From the NCBI GenBank assembly GCA_026018925.1, contig JAKSZU010000006.1, forward strand, positions 198,263,449 through 198,327,448: 64,000 bases of DNA, written 5' to 3'. Shown here piece after piece: positions 44,981 through 54,908 of the stretch. The position numbers and the translations under genes are program-made. This DNA is from Tupaia tana. Its lineage: Eukaryota; Chordata; Mammalia; Scandentia; Tupaiidae. Every line of letters begins with the position of its first letter. The first letter of the stretch is position 1. Under the pieces are notes generated by a model, which saw nothing but the letters and a program-made list of their open reading frames with translations, made no database searches and was not told the origin of the DNA.

Positions 44981-45109
44981 TAGGGTCTTCAAAAAGCTCA
45001 TGGGAAATGTGTATTATGAAAAAAACAATGTACAGATTTAAAAAATTTTCTGCTCCAAAATAAACTCATTCCTTCATTTTTCCACAAACTTTTGGAAGTA
45101 CTCTCATAT
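44981..45109. mobile_element. Mariner-like MITE (about 125 bp)
   Basis: Inverted ends AGGGTCTTCAAAAAGCTCATGG (left) and, reversed, GAGAGTACTTCCAAAAGTTTGTGG (right) are flanked by TA. There is no transposase. It resembles short non-autonomous relatives of Hsmar2 as I remember them. Confidence 0.55.
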
Positions 45110-46995
45110 TATACTTTAGGTTCTTTGTCCTTTTAAATAGTCACATTCTATTTTGGGCACCACTCAGAGGGGTCTTGCTTAGCTTCCCAATTTCTCAGAA
45201 AGGCAGTCGTATTTCATGGCTGTTTGCATGTCCTCTTCTCCCACTGTACTTGAACTTTGCAACTTTCATTTGCAGAGCCAGAGCCAGCCCTCTCAAAGGA
45301 AAGAGTAACAGATCCACAGATTCCCCATTTGCTCTTTGATCTAAGACTCACTGATTTCTTATCTTTCTCTGCCTATTTTTAGTTGTCAGTTTGCTCCTTC
45401 CTCTCCCTTCCATCCTATTTTTCTTTTTCTGTGGAAAACAGCCCATAAATTTCTAGTTTAGTGAGACTAACTGCAAGAAAGACCTTTCTCAAGGTTTTTT
45501 TATATAACTAAAAGCTAGGTTCAAATTCCAATTTTAATGCGATAATGAACAGCAGCCTTTTATAACATAGCTGGGCAAGGGCAAGGCTATCAGTTTGGTT
45601 CTTAGACTGAGACAGGCCAAGGGTGTGCCAGGGATTTGAACAAGTTCTGATCTCTGAGGAGGGCATCAGGAAGTTCTGACCAAAGAGAAACCCTTTGTCA
45701 CACCCTAGAGTAGATCAGAATGCAAAGAATCTTCTAGACTAAGAATAAGTTGGAATTACCAAATATTTACTTACCTAATGGGTATAATACTGGATATCTG
45801 TGTCTACTTGATAGAGTGATTGGGAGAATAAATTTGTTTGTTTCAAGGACTTCTGTGCTTTTTCAGGGCTTTATATCTTAAGGAAAAAACTATATAAAAT
45901 TAAGCCATTAGGGATTTTGTTTTTTCTGCCATGGGTAACAGTTTTAAAATTGACATTCTTTTGCATGCTGCAAATAGAAATCTGTTCTTTCGTCAGAATC
46001 ATTCTTTATGAACTACCATATAAAAGTCATCTGAATAATAGTTATTCCTCTTAAGTATTCAACATTTACTTTTAGATTAGTAAAAACATTTCTATGGGGC
46101 TAGACCTTTCCTTGTTAAGGTGATAATTTTTTTATGTTTTGGAGTTTTTACTTAAAGCCCCTATTTCCCAAGGCTCTGTGGGTCTCTTTGGCATTAATAT
46201 TTTTTATTTTGCTGGTCCTTGCTCCCCTCTGCTCTTTAGAACTCCAGCCTTTTGCAAATCTCTCTTCTGCCCTTGGCGGTGTCTTGCATGCTCAGGAGCA
46301 TCTTAGGCTTGAGATCACGTGATGTGTCCTGGTACCAGCTGGTACCATCGCTGTTGCTGCACCTGCCTGGTACAGCTGCTGCTCTGCTGGTGCCAGCCCC
46401 TCCTCTTACATGTAAGTGTTAGGAGGTGGGAAAAACTAAGACACCACTGTCAGAACATCTGGCATCAGAATTTGCTTTCTGAAGAAAATAATGTTGGTGA
46501 AAACACCTTGATGAGTACTTGAGGAAGAAAATGAGGCCCCAAAGGGCCGGCTGCTGGTAGGGCTGCTCTGTGTGAATCAGTAGTCATCTGTACAGATGGT
46601 GAGGGGGATACCTATATGAGAAAGAGTGGGAAGGTGGAGGAGGGAGGGAGAGAGCACTGTTGGAGTGAAGGAATCTGCCTGCCCTCTGAGGTTTACCAAA
46701 AATCACTGACCGTAAGCAGATGAATAATGGGCTTATAGAGTTACTTAATGTAAACATATATACATGGAAGCCTTCAGTTGAAGACCCAATGACACAAGGG
46801 AAGCTCTCTGCTTTTGTGCCTGGGTTTGATGAAGCAGGAATATTTATGTAGAAATGTGATTGGACAGAAAGTGTTTGAGCCAACAGAGATAGCTTGAGAG
46901 GGTAAATATAGCAAGGCCTGTGTAGATTTTTCTTGGCTTTTCTGTGCAGCATTCCTAGCTCCCATAAATGGAACACTACCAATCTGGAACAAGGG
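45110..46995. other. Unique sequence
   Basis: 1.9 kb with no recognised repeat. The frames at 46134, 46319 and 46584-46992 (62-132 codons) have no homology I recognise and no splice-site support. Confidence 0.4.
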
Positions 46996-47000
46996 TCTTA

Positions 47001-47250
47001 TTTATTTATTTATTTTGGAGAGATTTTTGCTATAGGGTATGTGAGCTCACCAGACAGACAGAGAGGCAGAAAATGAGAACTCACCCTCTAGGGGGGGATG
47101 GCCATGCTGCAATCCCTTTTCCTCCACTCTCTTCTTGGGCACAGGTGCACACATGCCCAGTGTGAGTTTCAAGCCACCAGGTCCGGTACTTGAACCATGA
47201 GCAACCACATGGAAGTCCACTGCGTTAACCACTATGCCACCTGCTGGCCC
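47001..47250 (-). mobile_element. SINE family A, older copy
   Basis: TTTTTGCTATAGGGTATGTG end and head CCACCTGCTGGCCCC in antisense. AAGGGTCTTAT occurs on both sides. Confidence 0.8.
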
Positions 47251-47908
47251 CGGATAAGGGTCTTATATAATGTCGGACGTTGTAGGTCAGAGAATTTCCT
47301 TATGGCCAACTCTTGCATAGAAAGTGGGGGTGGGGGGTTAGAGTAATATTTTTAGGTCTTATGACTGTTCTGTGACTCAATCTGGAGATTAGGGATTCTG
47401 GTTTCTAGTCATGCCTTGGAGAAGAATGAAGGGTAAGAGGCAGGAGTGTGGGAGAAGGACAGAGAGAAACTCTGCTTCTGTAGCTTTCACTTTGAAGTAT
47501 CATATTCTGAGCCCCAGTAGCACCAAGTGGCAGAAGACTTGGGGAGGACCATGTTGTAACTGTTCCTCATGGTCCCCAAACTCTTCTGTGAAGTGCGCTG
47601 TGCTTTTGCCTGCTCGCCTAGAGTGGATTTCAGTAGTGAACTTGGAGATGCATGCACATCACAGTTGACATAGTGCAGGGGAAAGACAAACATGCATGTG
47701 AACAAGGGTCTGGGGACTGAAGGAGGCTCTAAGACTCTAATCTCAAAGTGTGGAGAAGGGCTTTGGGTTCCCAGAAGTGGTAAGAGTTGGAAGTAATTTG
47801 AGCCAGTTTGAGCCATTTTCCCCTACATCTTCAAGGGCAGAGAGAATCTCAGCTGACACCTGGGCTACATCTCAGTAGAACCTGGCATAACTGTTAAAAG
47901 AATGTTCA
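47251..47908. other. Unique sequence
   Basis: No gene or recognised repeat. Confidence 0.4.
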
Positions 47909-47911
47909 AAC

Positions 47912-48104
47912 CAGGGACAGCAGGTGGCATGATGGTTAAGGATGCTAGACTCCTACATGACCGACTGTGGTTCAAGTCCCAACCTACTGACTTGTTTTCT
48001 CACTTTCTCTCTCTCTCTCTTTTCTTTCTTGCTCTGACTCTTTCCGGTCAAATTAAAATAAATGAATAAATAAAGTTAAATAAATTAATACTTTAAAAAA
48101 AAGA
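47912..48104 (+). mobile_element. SINE family B copy
   Basis: AGGGACAGCAGGTGGCATG head, CGGTCAAATTAAAATAAATG end. AAAAGAATGTT occurs on both sides. Confidence 0.87.
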
Positions 48105-48794
48105 ATGTTAACTGTTGCATCAATTCAGTTGCCGATTTTGTAGTTTATATGTGCTTGGTATGTTTATACATGTTTAATTGTATTAAAAATTTCTTTATCT
48201 CACAGAGAACATTATAAAAATGCATGACTATGGACCAACAGCCAAATGAAAAATCAAGACAAAGGAACACACTTAGCCATATGTGTTTCAATGTCTGGCA
48301 GGGAGGTGTGTGAACAGAAAGGCCAATAGGAGGCGGTTTCTGCCTTTAAGATGCTTCTAGGATCTAGTCCACAATCCCAGCACTCTGAATCAGCTGGTTT
48401 TGTTGTTCCATTTCAGTAGCATCATTTAGGCTTTGGCTTATTTATTAAGAGAGCCAGGAGGGCTTTGCTCAAAATTAGAAACAGTCTCTTTCCACATCAT
48501 CTAAGCCTCAGTCGAAGCATCATCTCCTTCTTTAAACTTCAGCTGGGACTCCTCCTGGTGAAATTCAGTTGCTTCTGCCTGATCCTCTAAGTACTTTCCA
48601 GTTCTAATATGACATGTTAATTGTACATTTCTTGAAGGCAGGCCACTGTGTTTTGTCTGTGTTTTATTGCTCCCAAATGTTGAATAGCTGAATATTATTG
48701 GGGACACAAGCAAGGTATACTAGAAGCAGAAGTATTTTTATTTTTTGCTTCCCCCTACCCCGTGTAATGAAGAGTAAGTAAAGAGGGACACTGA
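48105..48794. other. Unique sequence
   Basis: No gene supported. TTTCTTGAAGGCAGGCCACTG near 48630 hints at an old L2 end but is too weak to call. Confidence 0.4.
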
Positions 48795-48850
48795 TAATAA
48801 GAGTGATTGAGTAATAATAACAGCAATGTCAGTCACTGTTTTAAGCATTT
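48795..48850 (-). repeat. MIR, half of a copy split by the CD24 retrocopy
   Basis: GTCACTGTTTTAAGCATTTT matches antisense MIR. The copy resumes at 50893 with TTACATATTTCAACTC. Confidence 0.7.
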
Positions 48851-49300
48851 TTTCCCAGCCGTTCATTTCTCTTTATTTGTAGCTTGTGTTCAATGCAAAT
48901 CAACTCCATAACATGAGAAATTTCTAAGAATCAAAGCATAAATACACAAACACAATATACAAATCAAAATAGAGTGCAGCATTCAGGTGTGAAATAAAGG
49001 GGAGTGCTCATTCATACACACGGTGGCTTCAGATCTGTTCAGTCTGGTTGTTCTTATTTGTGTTTCTAAAGATGAGGGAAAACGACGTTGGTTATCAAGA
49101 TGACTGTGAGCAAAGTAGATTCTGGAACAGAACCTAAGCATGAGTGTGTGACCATGTGAACAAAATACTTCAGAGGAGTGTCATTTTAAAAAGATTTCTG
49201 TGTGGAGGCTATCATCATTTTCTAGAATCAATCCTACTTGAGGTTCTGTCTAAAATCATTGACTGATAACAGAAAGTGTTCCAGATGTGGCTGTTCTTTT

Positions 49301-49471
49301 TTTTTTATTTATTTAACTTTATTATTTCATTCACATATTTTAACTTGACCAGAGAGGGACACAGAGAGAGAGAGGGAAAGTGAGAAAGCAAGTCACCGGG
49401 TCCAGGACTTGAACCATGGTTGGCCATGTGGGAGTGTCCAGCACCTTAACTACCACGCCACCTGCTGGTCC
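49301..49471 (-). mobile_element. SINE family B in the CD24 retrocopy
   Basis: TTTTAACTTGACCAGAGAGG and head CACGCCACCTGCTGGTCC in antisense. CCAGATGTGGCTGTTCT and CCAGATGTAGCTATTCT flank it, so it entered after the retrocopy formed. Confidence 0.88.
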
Positions 49472-50570
49472 CCAGATGTAGCTATTCTGATCCATAGGTT
49501 TTTTTATTTTTTTCCCAAGTATTTACAGAAAGAGTATAAAAGTTTCTGTGACTTTTATGCAAATTAGCTTCTATTCTACACTTCCCAAATACTTGATATA
49601 AAGTTTTGGCTCCTTCACATATTTACCTTTTTAATTTCAAGATCTGTAATTCTAGCTTCAAAGCAGATCAGTTTTTAAATGTAAAAAGTATTCAATCTGT
49701 GCAAAAATAAAAAGCAGCATTTTAATATTAGTTGAGGTCAGTGCAATTCTACTCTTTTAAAATAGTTTAACTAAAAAAAAATTGTTTAACTAAATGAATC
49801 TGGTGCTCTTGTCCAATAAAAACAGGTGATGGAAAATGCCTACCATTTGGCTGTATAAGGTAAAGCAATATTCACCCAATATGTTTGGATTTGGGGGTAG
49901 ATTTCAATCCATCACTGCCCTGGCACATTTCACATAAAAGATCAAATGCAAAGTCAAAACCAAAGCCTCAGAGGAAAAGAGTTCAGTTCTCCAGAAAACA
50001 GTGATAGCTTTACAACGTGAAATTTTATCTAGAGTATATCGGCATTAAATTAGTACTGCTGAAATGACACATTGAGAATTTACGGTAACACCTGGAAGTT
50101 CCTTCAAATGTACATCTAAATAGAATCATGGAAATTTTTCATATGACCTGTTTTATGGCCTTATGGATATAAAGAGCCAAATAAAAACTGAATTTCCATT
50201 CTATATCCCATTCTTTATCTCTAGATGAGATAAGATCTGTTCTTATTTTCAAGGTAGAATTTTATACGTCCATATTTCTTAAGCCACATTCAAGGAAATC
50301 ATGTCTTAACTAATTTCGAGTGTTGTCTCTTCCTCTCGTACATGAAACTCCAGTAGGTTGAATATTGGCATTCATCATCTAGTCAGGCCCTTCACATGCT
50401 CTTCAACCAAATTTGGGATTCACAACATTTTCTGTGTTGATAAAATAAGGTGTGGAATTGGTAGATTCAATGAAGATTTGTTTTTTTTCCTGGCCACATT
50501 GGACTTCTAGATGCCATTTGGATTGGGTTTAGAAGATGGAGAAGTGTAGATATTTCTCGGCCTGAGTCAC

Positions 50571-50807
50571 TTAACAGGAGAGATATAGAAGAGAAAGCAA
50601 GATCACAAGGAAACTGGCTACTGACTGCAGGGCACTACCAATGGCCTTGGTCGGGGCATTAGCTGGATTTGGGGCAACCAAGGTATTTTGGCAGGAGTTA
50701 CTTGAAAGTGTTAAGACAGTTGTTTGATTTGAATAAATCTGTGAGGTTAGCAGCAGTGCTAGCAGCAGCAGCCCCAGCCCAAGCCTAGCCACCATCACTC
50801 TGCCCAT
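50571..50807 (-). CDS. CD24: CD24-like signal transducer, open retrocopy frame
   Basis: CD24 is a short, mucin-like, GPI-anchored surface glycoprotein. The frame has 78 codons against 80 in human, with no stop or frameshift. Residues 1-26 are a signal peptide with [16 protein letters not shown]. Residues 27-58 are Ser/Thr/Asn-rich and contain one clear N-glycosylation site (NQT), APNPANAP, and a free Cys where the family has Ser. The C-terminus [19 protein letters not shown] is the GPI-attachment signal. The ATG at 50807 is the CD24 start. The frame stays open upstream for 27 more codons from 50888, which I take as former 5' UTR. No promoter is evident. Expression is unknown, and it may simply be a young pseudogene. 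Confidence 0.72.
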   Translation of the reverse strand: MGRVMVARLGLGLLLLALLLTSQIYSNQTTVLTLSSNSCQNTLVAPNPANAPTKAIGSALQSVASFLVILLSLLYLSC

Positions 50808-50892
50808 GTCCACTCCGTTGGTGCCCGGCGTGTCTTGCTGGATAGTGGGTGCTTCGAGAACCACCGGCTCTGGAGCAGGTGCAGCCAAGGTC

Positions 50893-51130
50893 GCATCTTA
50901 CATATTTCAACTCAATCTTTATAACAACCCTATGAAATAGAAATGATTATCATCAGCCCCCCCCTCCCCAGAGATGCAGGAAGTTCAGAGAATCAGAGAC
51001 ACAGAGATGTCAACTGATTTGTGCCGAGTCACACAGTTGGTCGTTTGCACCAAGTCACACAGCTGGTCATTGGCAGAATCAGATCTGAATTCAAATAGGT
51101 TCCAGAGCCTGGGCTCTCAACGTTTATTCT
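50893..51130 (-). repeat. MIR, second half of the split copy
   Basis: TTATAACAACCCTATGAAATAG, GAGTCACACAGTTGG and CAGATCTGAATTC match antisense MIR. The CACAC AGTTGGTCGTTTG segment is duplicated (about 51028-51075). Confidence 0.75.
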
Positions 51131-51712
51131 TCCTATTTAAGGTTGAGAGGAGCTAAGAGATCTCAGCTCCCAAACACCTGAAATCTGCCAAATCACTGGT
51201 GTTACTCTACTGTGTTGGTGCTAAAGATCTAAATGAACCACATGATTGAGTCCTTCTGCTACCCTTCTCCTCCAGCTGTGTCCCTACCTAGCTCTCTGAG
51301 ACTGAGGACAGGCAATTACTAAGAGAGCAGGCCAAGAAATATGGAAGAGTTTCTTCCATCCCAGATGGCAACACTCTGTGTCTTCAACCTGGCTTTCCAG
51401 CCATAGGAGCCCTGGGCCCTCTTTCAGCTGTGTGGAAGTAAAAGGAACTCTCGGGATAGAAGTCTGAGGGAGAAAGAGGGAAAGAGAGGAAAAGGAGGAA
51501 AGGAAGTGGAGGGACGGCTGGAGAGAGGACATGCCTATCTATCTGAGTACATTTTAACTTCCTTATCTTAAAATGAGGGACTAGAACGATATATATTTTT
51601 TTCTCAAATTAGTGTCTAAGGACCCAAGAGATCTAAAATCCTATGCAAAGTGGGTATTTTTTATTTAAATGATTAACTGAAAAATTACTATAACCTTATT
51701 TTGGACCATATT
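51131..51712. other. Unique sequence
   Basis: No gene or recognised repeat. Confidence 0.4.
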
Positions 51713-51749
51713 CTAATGGACTTCTTTTTTAAAAAAAAATAATTATTTT
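51713..51749 (-). mobile_element. Distal tail of the SINE B split by HAL1-like element 2
   Basis: CTAATGGACTTC at 51715 matches CTAATGGACTCC at 54245, giving the TSD of the SINE B whose body lies at 54051-54244. The A/T-rich bases between are its tail. Confidence 0.65.
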
Positions 51750-52205
51750 TTTCTTTAAATTTATTTATTTTTTACATTAATTCACTATACATCATTACAG
51801 CATACAAATGAATTTTCCATCCAAAATACAGTGTATATTGGCTCAATCAAGCACATCAACATACATGCTATCAGCAAATAATTTTTCATTTCTTATGTCT
51901 TGTATACTTTGTTTTTTGTTTTACCATACTTGATTCCCTATCCCTCACCCTCTGCCGTGTCCCACCCTCCTCCCACATTGTCTCTGGTATCCATGGTTGC
52001 TTTCTATGTCTTCCCCCCCCCCCCCCATTTAATTGATTTGCTAATGACCTTAATTAGTCTAAATATTTCTAATAGCTAGCACAGCTGATATATACCTATA
52101 CATGAACCCAAGTCTGACTTTAGGCATAAACCTCAGTGAGTAGAATGAACATACTATAAAGTAGTACCTGGCTGGGGCTATATAGCTTACTGCAGTCATC
52201 AAATA
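51750..52205 (-). mobile_element. 3' unit b of HAL1-like element 2
   Basis: Sense start ATGACTGCAGTAAGC, purine tract with GGGAGGAGGGTGGGA, A-rich end. It is homologous to the free-standing copy at 31055-31562 and, more distantly, to the proximal 3' UTR next to it. A C-run interrupts it at 52014-52026. Confidence 0.65.
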
Positions 52206-52913
52206 TGCATTTTTTTTTTAAATTTCGATACGAACAGTTTTACTGTTTTTTTTTTAATTACTTAACATTCATTCCCTGAGCATCATCACAACATACTAAA
52301 TGTGGTTTCCCAACTAGAATAAACTGCATAGTGGCTTAATCATGCATGTTATCATCAATAATATTCCATTTCTACTTTTCATATATATGTATATGTATAT
52401 ATATGTTTTTTACCCCATGTTTGACCCTCTGCCCTTTCCCACTCTCTTATTACACTATCTCTGCTATATACAGTTGTCTTCAATTCCTTTTCCTCCAACA
52501 TTTTGTTGATCACACAATATCATAAGTAATCTAACTACTTTTAATAGCAAGTTCAGCTGGTAATTTCAAAGAAAGCAGTTTTGAACTGGTAATGATATTT
52601 CCTTGAAACTTAAAGCCTAGAAACAGGTTAGTATTCTGTTCAAATAGTAGGTACATGAACCTATCGACAGCTCAAGACAGGAAAAAAATTCTTTAAAACC
52701 AGACAACAAAGCTTAGAAGAAAAGCAGCAATATTTTAGTCAAGTCACAGAATGCTGTTTCATCAGTTCAGTCTCATGTACTTAATCTTCCTTCTGTTGTG
52801 GTTCGATCTTCAAGATTGAATTCTGGGATATAATATTCATCTTCAGACATTGTCCCTACAATTAAGTTGCCCATTTTCTTAGTTTTTGAACTCTTATTTC
52901 TGTGTGTCTGCAT

Positions 52914-53915
52914 TTAATTTTTCTGACATAGCACTCCCTTAAGAACTTCTTGGAGACCTGGTCTAGTGCTGGTAAATTCTTTCAGGTTTTGTTTATCTGG
53001 GAATGTTCATGTCTTTTCTTCCCAAATGAATGATAATCTTGTTGGGTACAGTATTCTTGGTTGAAATTGCTTTTCCCTTAACACTTTGAATATATTTTTC
53101 CATTCTTTCCTCGCTCGCATTGTTTCCAATGAGAGATCTGCTGTTAGTCTGATGGGATACCCTTTGTAGGTAACTTGCCATTTTTCTCTTGCCAATCTTT
53201 GTATCTTGTCTTTGTCTGCGGTTTTGGTCAACCTGGCTGTAATGTGTCTTGGAGAAGATCTTCTTGGGTTGATTCTATTTGGGGTCCTCTGTATTTCTTG
53301 GGACTGAATCTTTGAGTGCCTCTCTAGGTTTGGAAAGTTTTCTTGCAGGATTTCATGGAATAGATTATCAATGCCCTTATGAGTCTCTTCGCCTTCTGGG
53401 ATGCTTGTTATCCAGATGTTTGGACGTTTGATGGTATCTAGTATTTCTCATATATTAGTCTCAAATTTTTGGGCCATTTTCTCAGTCTTCATGGTGGATT
53501 TTTCTAGGCTAGCAATTTTCTCTTCTACATCTGAGATTCTATTTTCTGTATGATCTAGTCTGCTTTTAATATTTTCAAGGGAGATTTTGACTTCCTGTAT
53601 TATAGCCTTCATCTCTAACAGTTCCATCTGATTCTTTTATAAAGTGTGAAATTCCTCTTTTAGATCTTGCATGAATTTCCTCACCTCCTGGAACTCGACA
53701 ACTTCTTTCTCCTTCCTCTTCAGCAGTTCATTGTCTCTCTTCTCTTCCATCTCTGTTAGCTTTACCATTATGAATGTTCTGAATTCTTTATCAGACATTT
53801 CCATGATTTCCATTGAACTGTGTGTGGATGAAGAGGAGTTATCCTTTTCCCTTGGAGGAGAGGTATTTTCCTGCTTTCCCATATTTCTTGTGGTCCTGCA
53901 GCGATTTCTAGTCAT
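52914..53915 (-). pseudogene. L1 ORF1p-like coding region, broken
   Basis: N-terminal part (53915-53637): charged segment with EIMEMSDKEFRTFIMVKLTE and many Glu/Lys, as in the ORF1p coiled coil. The middle keeps the RRM-type NIWITSIPEGEE and NLFHEILQENFPNL. The C-terminal part (53231-53007) has DLSLETMRARKEWKNIFK and then LREKQFQPRILYPTRLSFI. The frame ends QEVLKGVLCQKN before TAA at about 52914. At least one stop after codon 92 and a stop or frame change after residue 74 of the C-terminal piece inactivate it. It is better preserved than the copy at 40050. Confidence 0.82.
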
Positions 53916-54050
53916 CTGGTTGATGGTCAGTTTCTTCCCAAACTTGGAAGTTCAATCACGCGAGTTTTGTGTGCTGGAGGCCGAATTATCAGTGGGAAAT
54001 CTTGATTTCTGTTTCCCCAAAATGGCTAGTTCGTAGGATCCATGAGTCTC

Positions 54051-54104
54051 AAAAAATAATTATTTTATTTAACTTTATTTATTTAATTAATTTGACCAGA
54101 GAAG

Positions 54105-54150
<46 letters not shown>

Positions 54151-54244
54151 AAGTGAGAAAGCAAGCTGCCAGGTTCAGAACTTGAACCAGGATCAGCCAT
54201 GTGGGAGTCCAGTGCCCTTTACCACCATGGCACCTGGCAGCCCC
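54051..54244 (-). mobile_element. SINE family B with (GA)n, host of HAL1-like element 2
   Basis: TTAATTTGACCAGAGAAGG, a (GA)n run at 54107-54148, then AGCAAGCTGCCAGGTTC and the head CATGTGGGAGTCCAGTGCCC in antisense. Confidence 0.85.
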
Positions 54245-54600
54245 CTAATGGACTCCTGCCTCTTGATTCCGTTTCTGAAGTTGAGTTTGCATTTGTGACT
54301 GTGATAGGAACACGATTCAGTCGCATACAGCAGCCACATTCAGAGTTTCTGAAAAAACGTTTTCACATTGTAACCCAGCACACCTATGCATGGGGATATA
54401 AATGCGACAGTAGTCTCCTGAGGTAGTATTTATCCTTTTACATAGGAAATACCCTATTCCCTTATTCTCCACTCCCAGCTGGTCAGGACTCACTATCAAG
54501 CCATAGTCTTCAGTTAGAAAAGTCATAGCACATGACTGTGAGCTTGTTCAGGTTGCTATTTTGTTTTGCAGTGTACATATTCCATTGAAAGACATTTTAT
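54245..54600. other. Unique sequence
   Basis: No gene or recognised repeat. Confidence 0.4.
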
Positions 54601-54601
54601 G

Positions 54602-54672
54602 TTAGGTCATCGGGAAAGTCATGACGTATTTTTCTATGCAAAAATGTGTCATGACTTTCGGACGACCCAATA
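54602..54672. mobile_element. Palindromic mini-MITE, about 70 bp
   Basis: The left arm TTAGGTCATCGGGAAAGTCATGAC pairs with the right arm, which read in reverse is TTGGGTCGTCCGAAAGTCATGAC, around a short AT-rich centre. Layout and size recall MADE1-like mariner MITEs, but the terminal sequence is not one I can name. Confidence 0.6.
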
Positions 54673-54868
54673 GATTAAATCTTTAGTTTCCTAAGGTATT
54701 TAATAAATTGGATCTTTGACAGGAATATATACATCATTACATGTGAGTACTATGCCATTTAATATGGGGATCCTGGAGCCAATCCCCCACAGATAACAAG
54801 GCAGGACTCTAGTTGGATCTACAGACTTGATTTGATTTGGGTTAAATATTTCAGGCAAGAATACATAA
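54673..54868. other. Unique sequence
   Basis: Nothing recognised. Confidence 0.4.
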
Positions 54869-54869
54869 T

Positions 54870-54908
54870 AGGGGCTGGCCACATAGCCTAGTGGTTAAGG
54901 GAGCAAAA
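54870..54908 (+). mobile_element. SINE head fragment
   Basis: GGGGCTGGCCACATAGCCTAG followed by GTGGTTAAGGGAGC is the first 40 bp of an E-type SINE; the rest is absent. Confidence 0.5.

Larger units (their letters stand above)
48851..50890 (-). pseudogene. CD24: CD24 processed retrocopy (whole mRNA)
   Basis: The segment is an intronless minus-strand copy of CD24 mRNA. It has a partial 5' UTR, the full coding frame and a long 3' UTR. The stretch just past the stop (50450-50570) and later blocks such as the complement of GGTAGGCATTTTCC fit the mammalian CD24 3' UTR as I remember it. An AATAAA lies at 48879-48874, and AAAAAA follows at the boundary at 48851. It is inserted into a MIR, so it is a retrocopy and not the parent locus. 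A SINE B (49301-49471) sits in its 3' UTR. Confidence 0.88.
51750..54050 (-). mobile_element. HAL1-like element 2: L1 ORF1 without ORF2
   Basis: On minus: short 5' UTR (54050 to about 53916), ORF1 region (53915 to about 52914), proximal 3' UTR (52913-52209) ending in A-rich sequence, then a second 3' UTR-like unit (52205-51750). The perfect 16-bp repeat AAAAAATAATTATTTT at 51734-51749 and 54051-54066 marks the insertion, which lies in the tail of a SINE B. As in element 1, the ORF1 stop runs directly into the same 3' UTR start (GACTGAACTGATGAAACAG here, GACTGAACTGGTGAAATAG there). Confidence 0.72.

Noticed and set aside
46134-46322. 62-codon hydrophobic frame resembling a membrane segment
   Set aside because: T-rich DNA often encodes Leu/Phe/Ile runs. 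Nothing else supports a gene.
46584-46982. 132-codon minus-strand frame
   Set aside because: Composition is what chance gives in Pro/Ser-encoding GGAGG-rich DNA. I see no recognisable motif, signal peptide or family.
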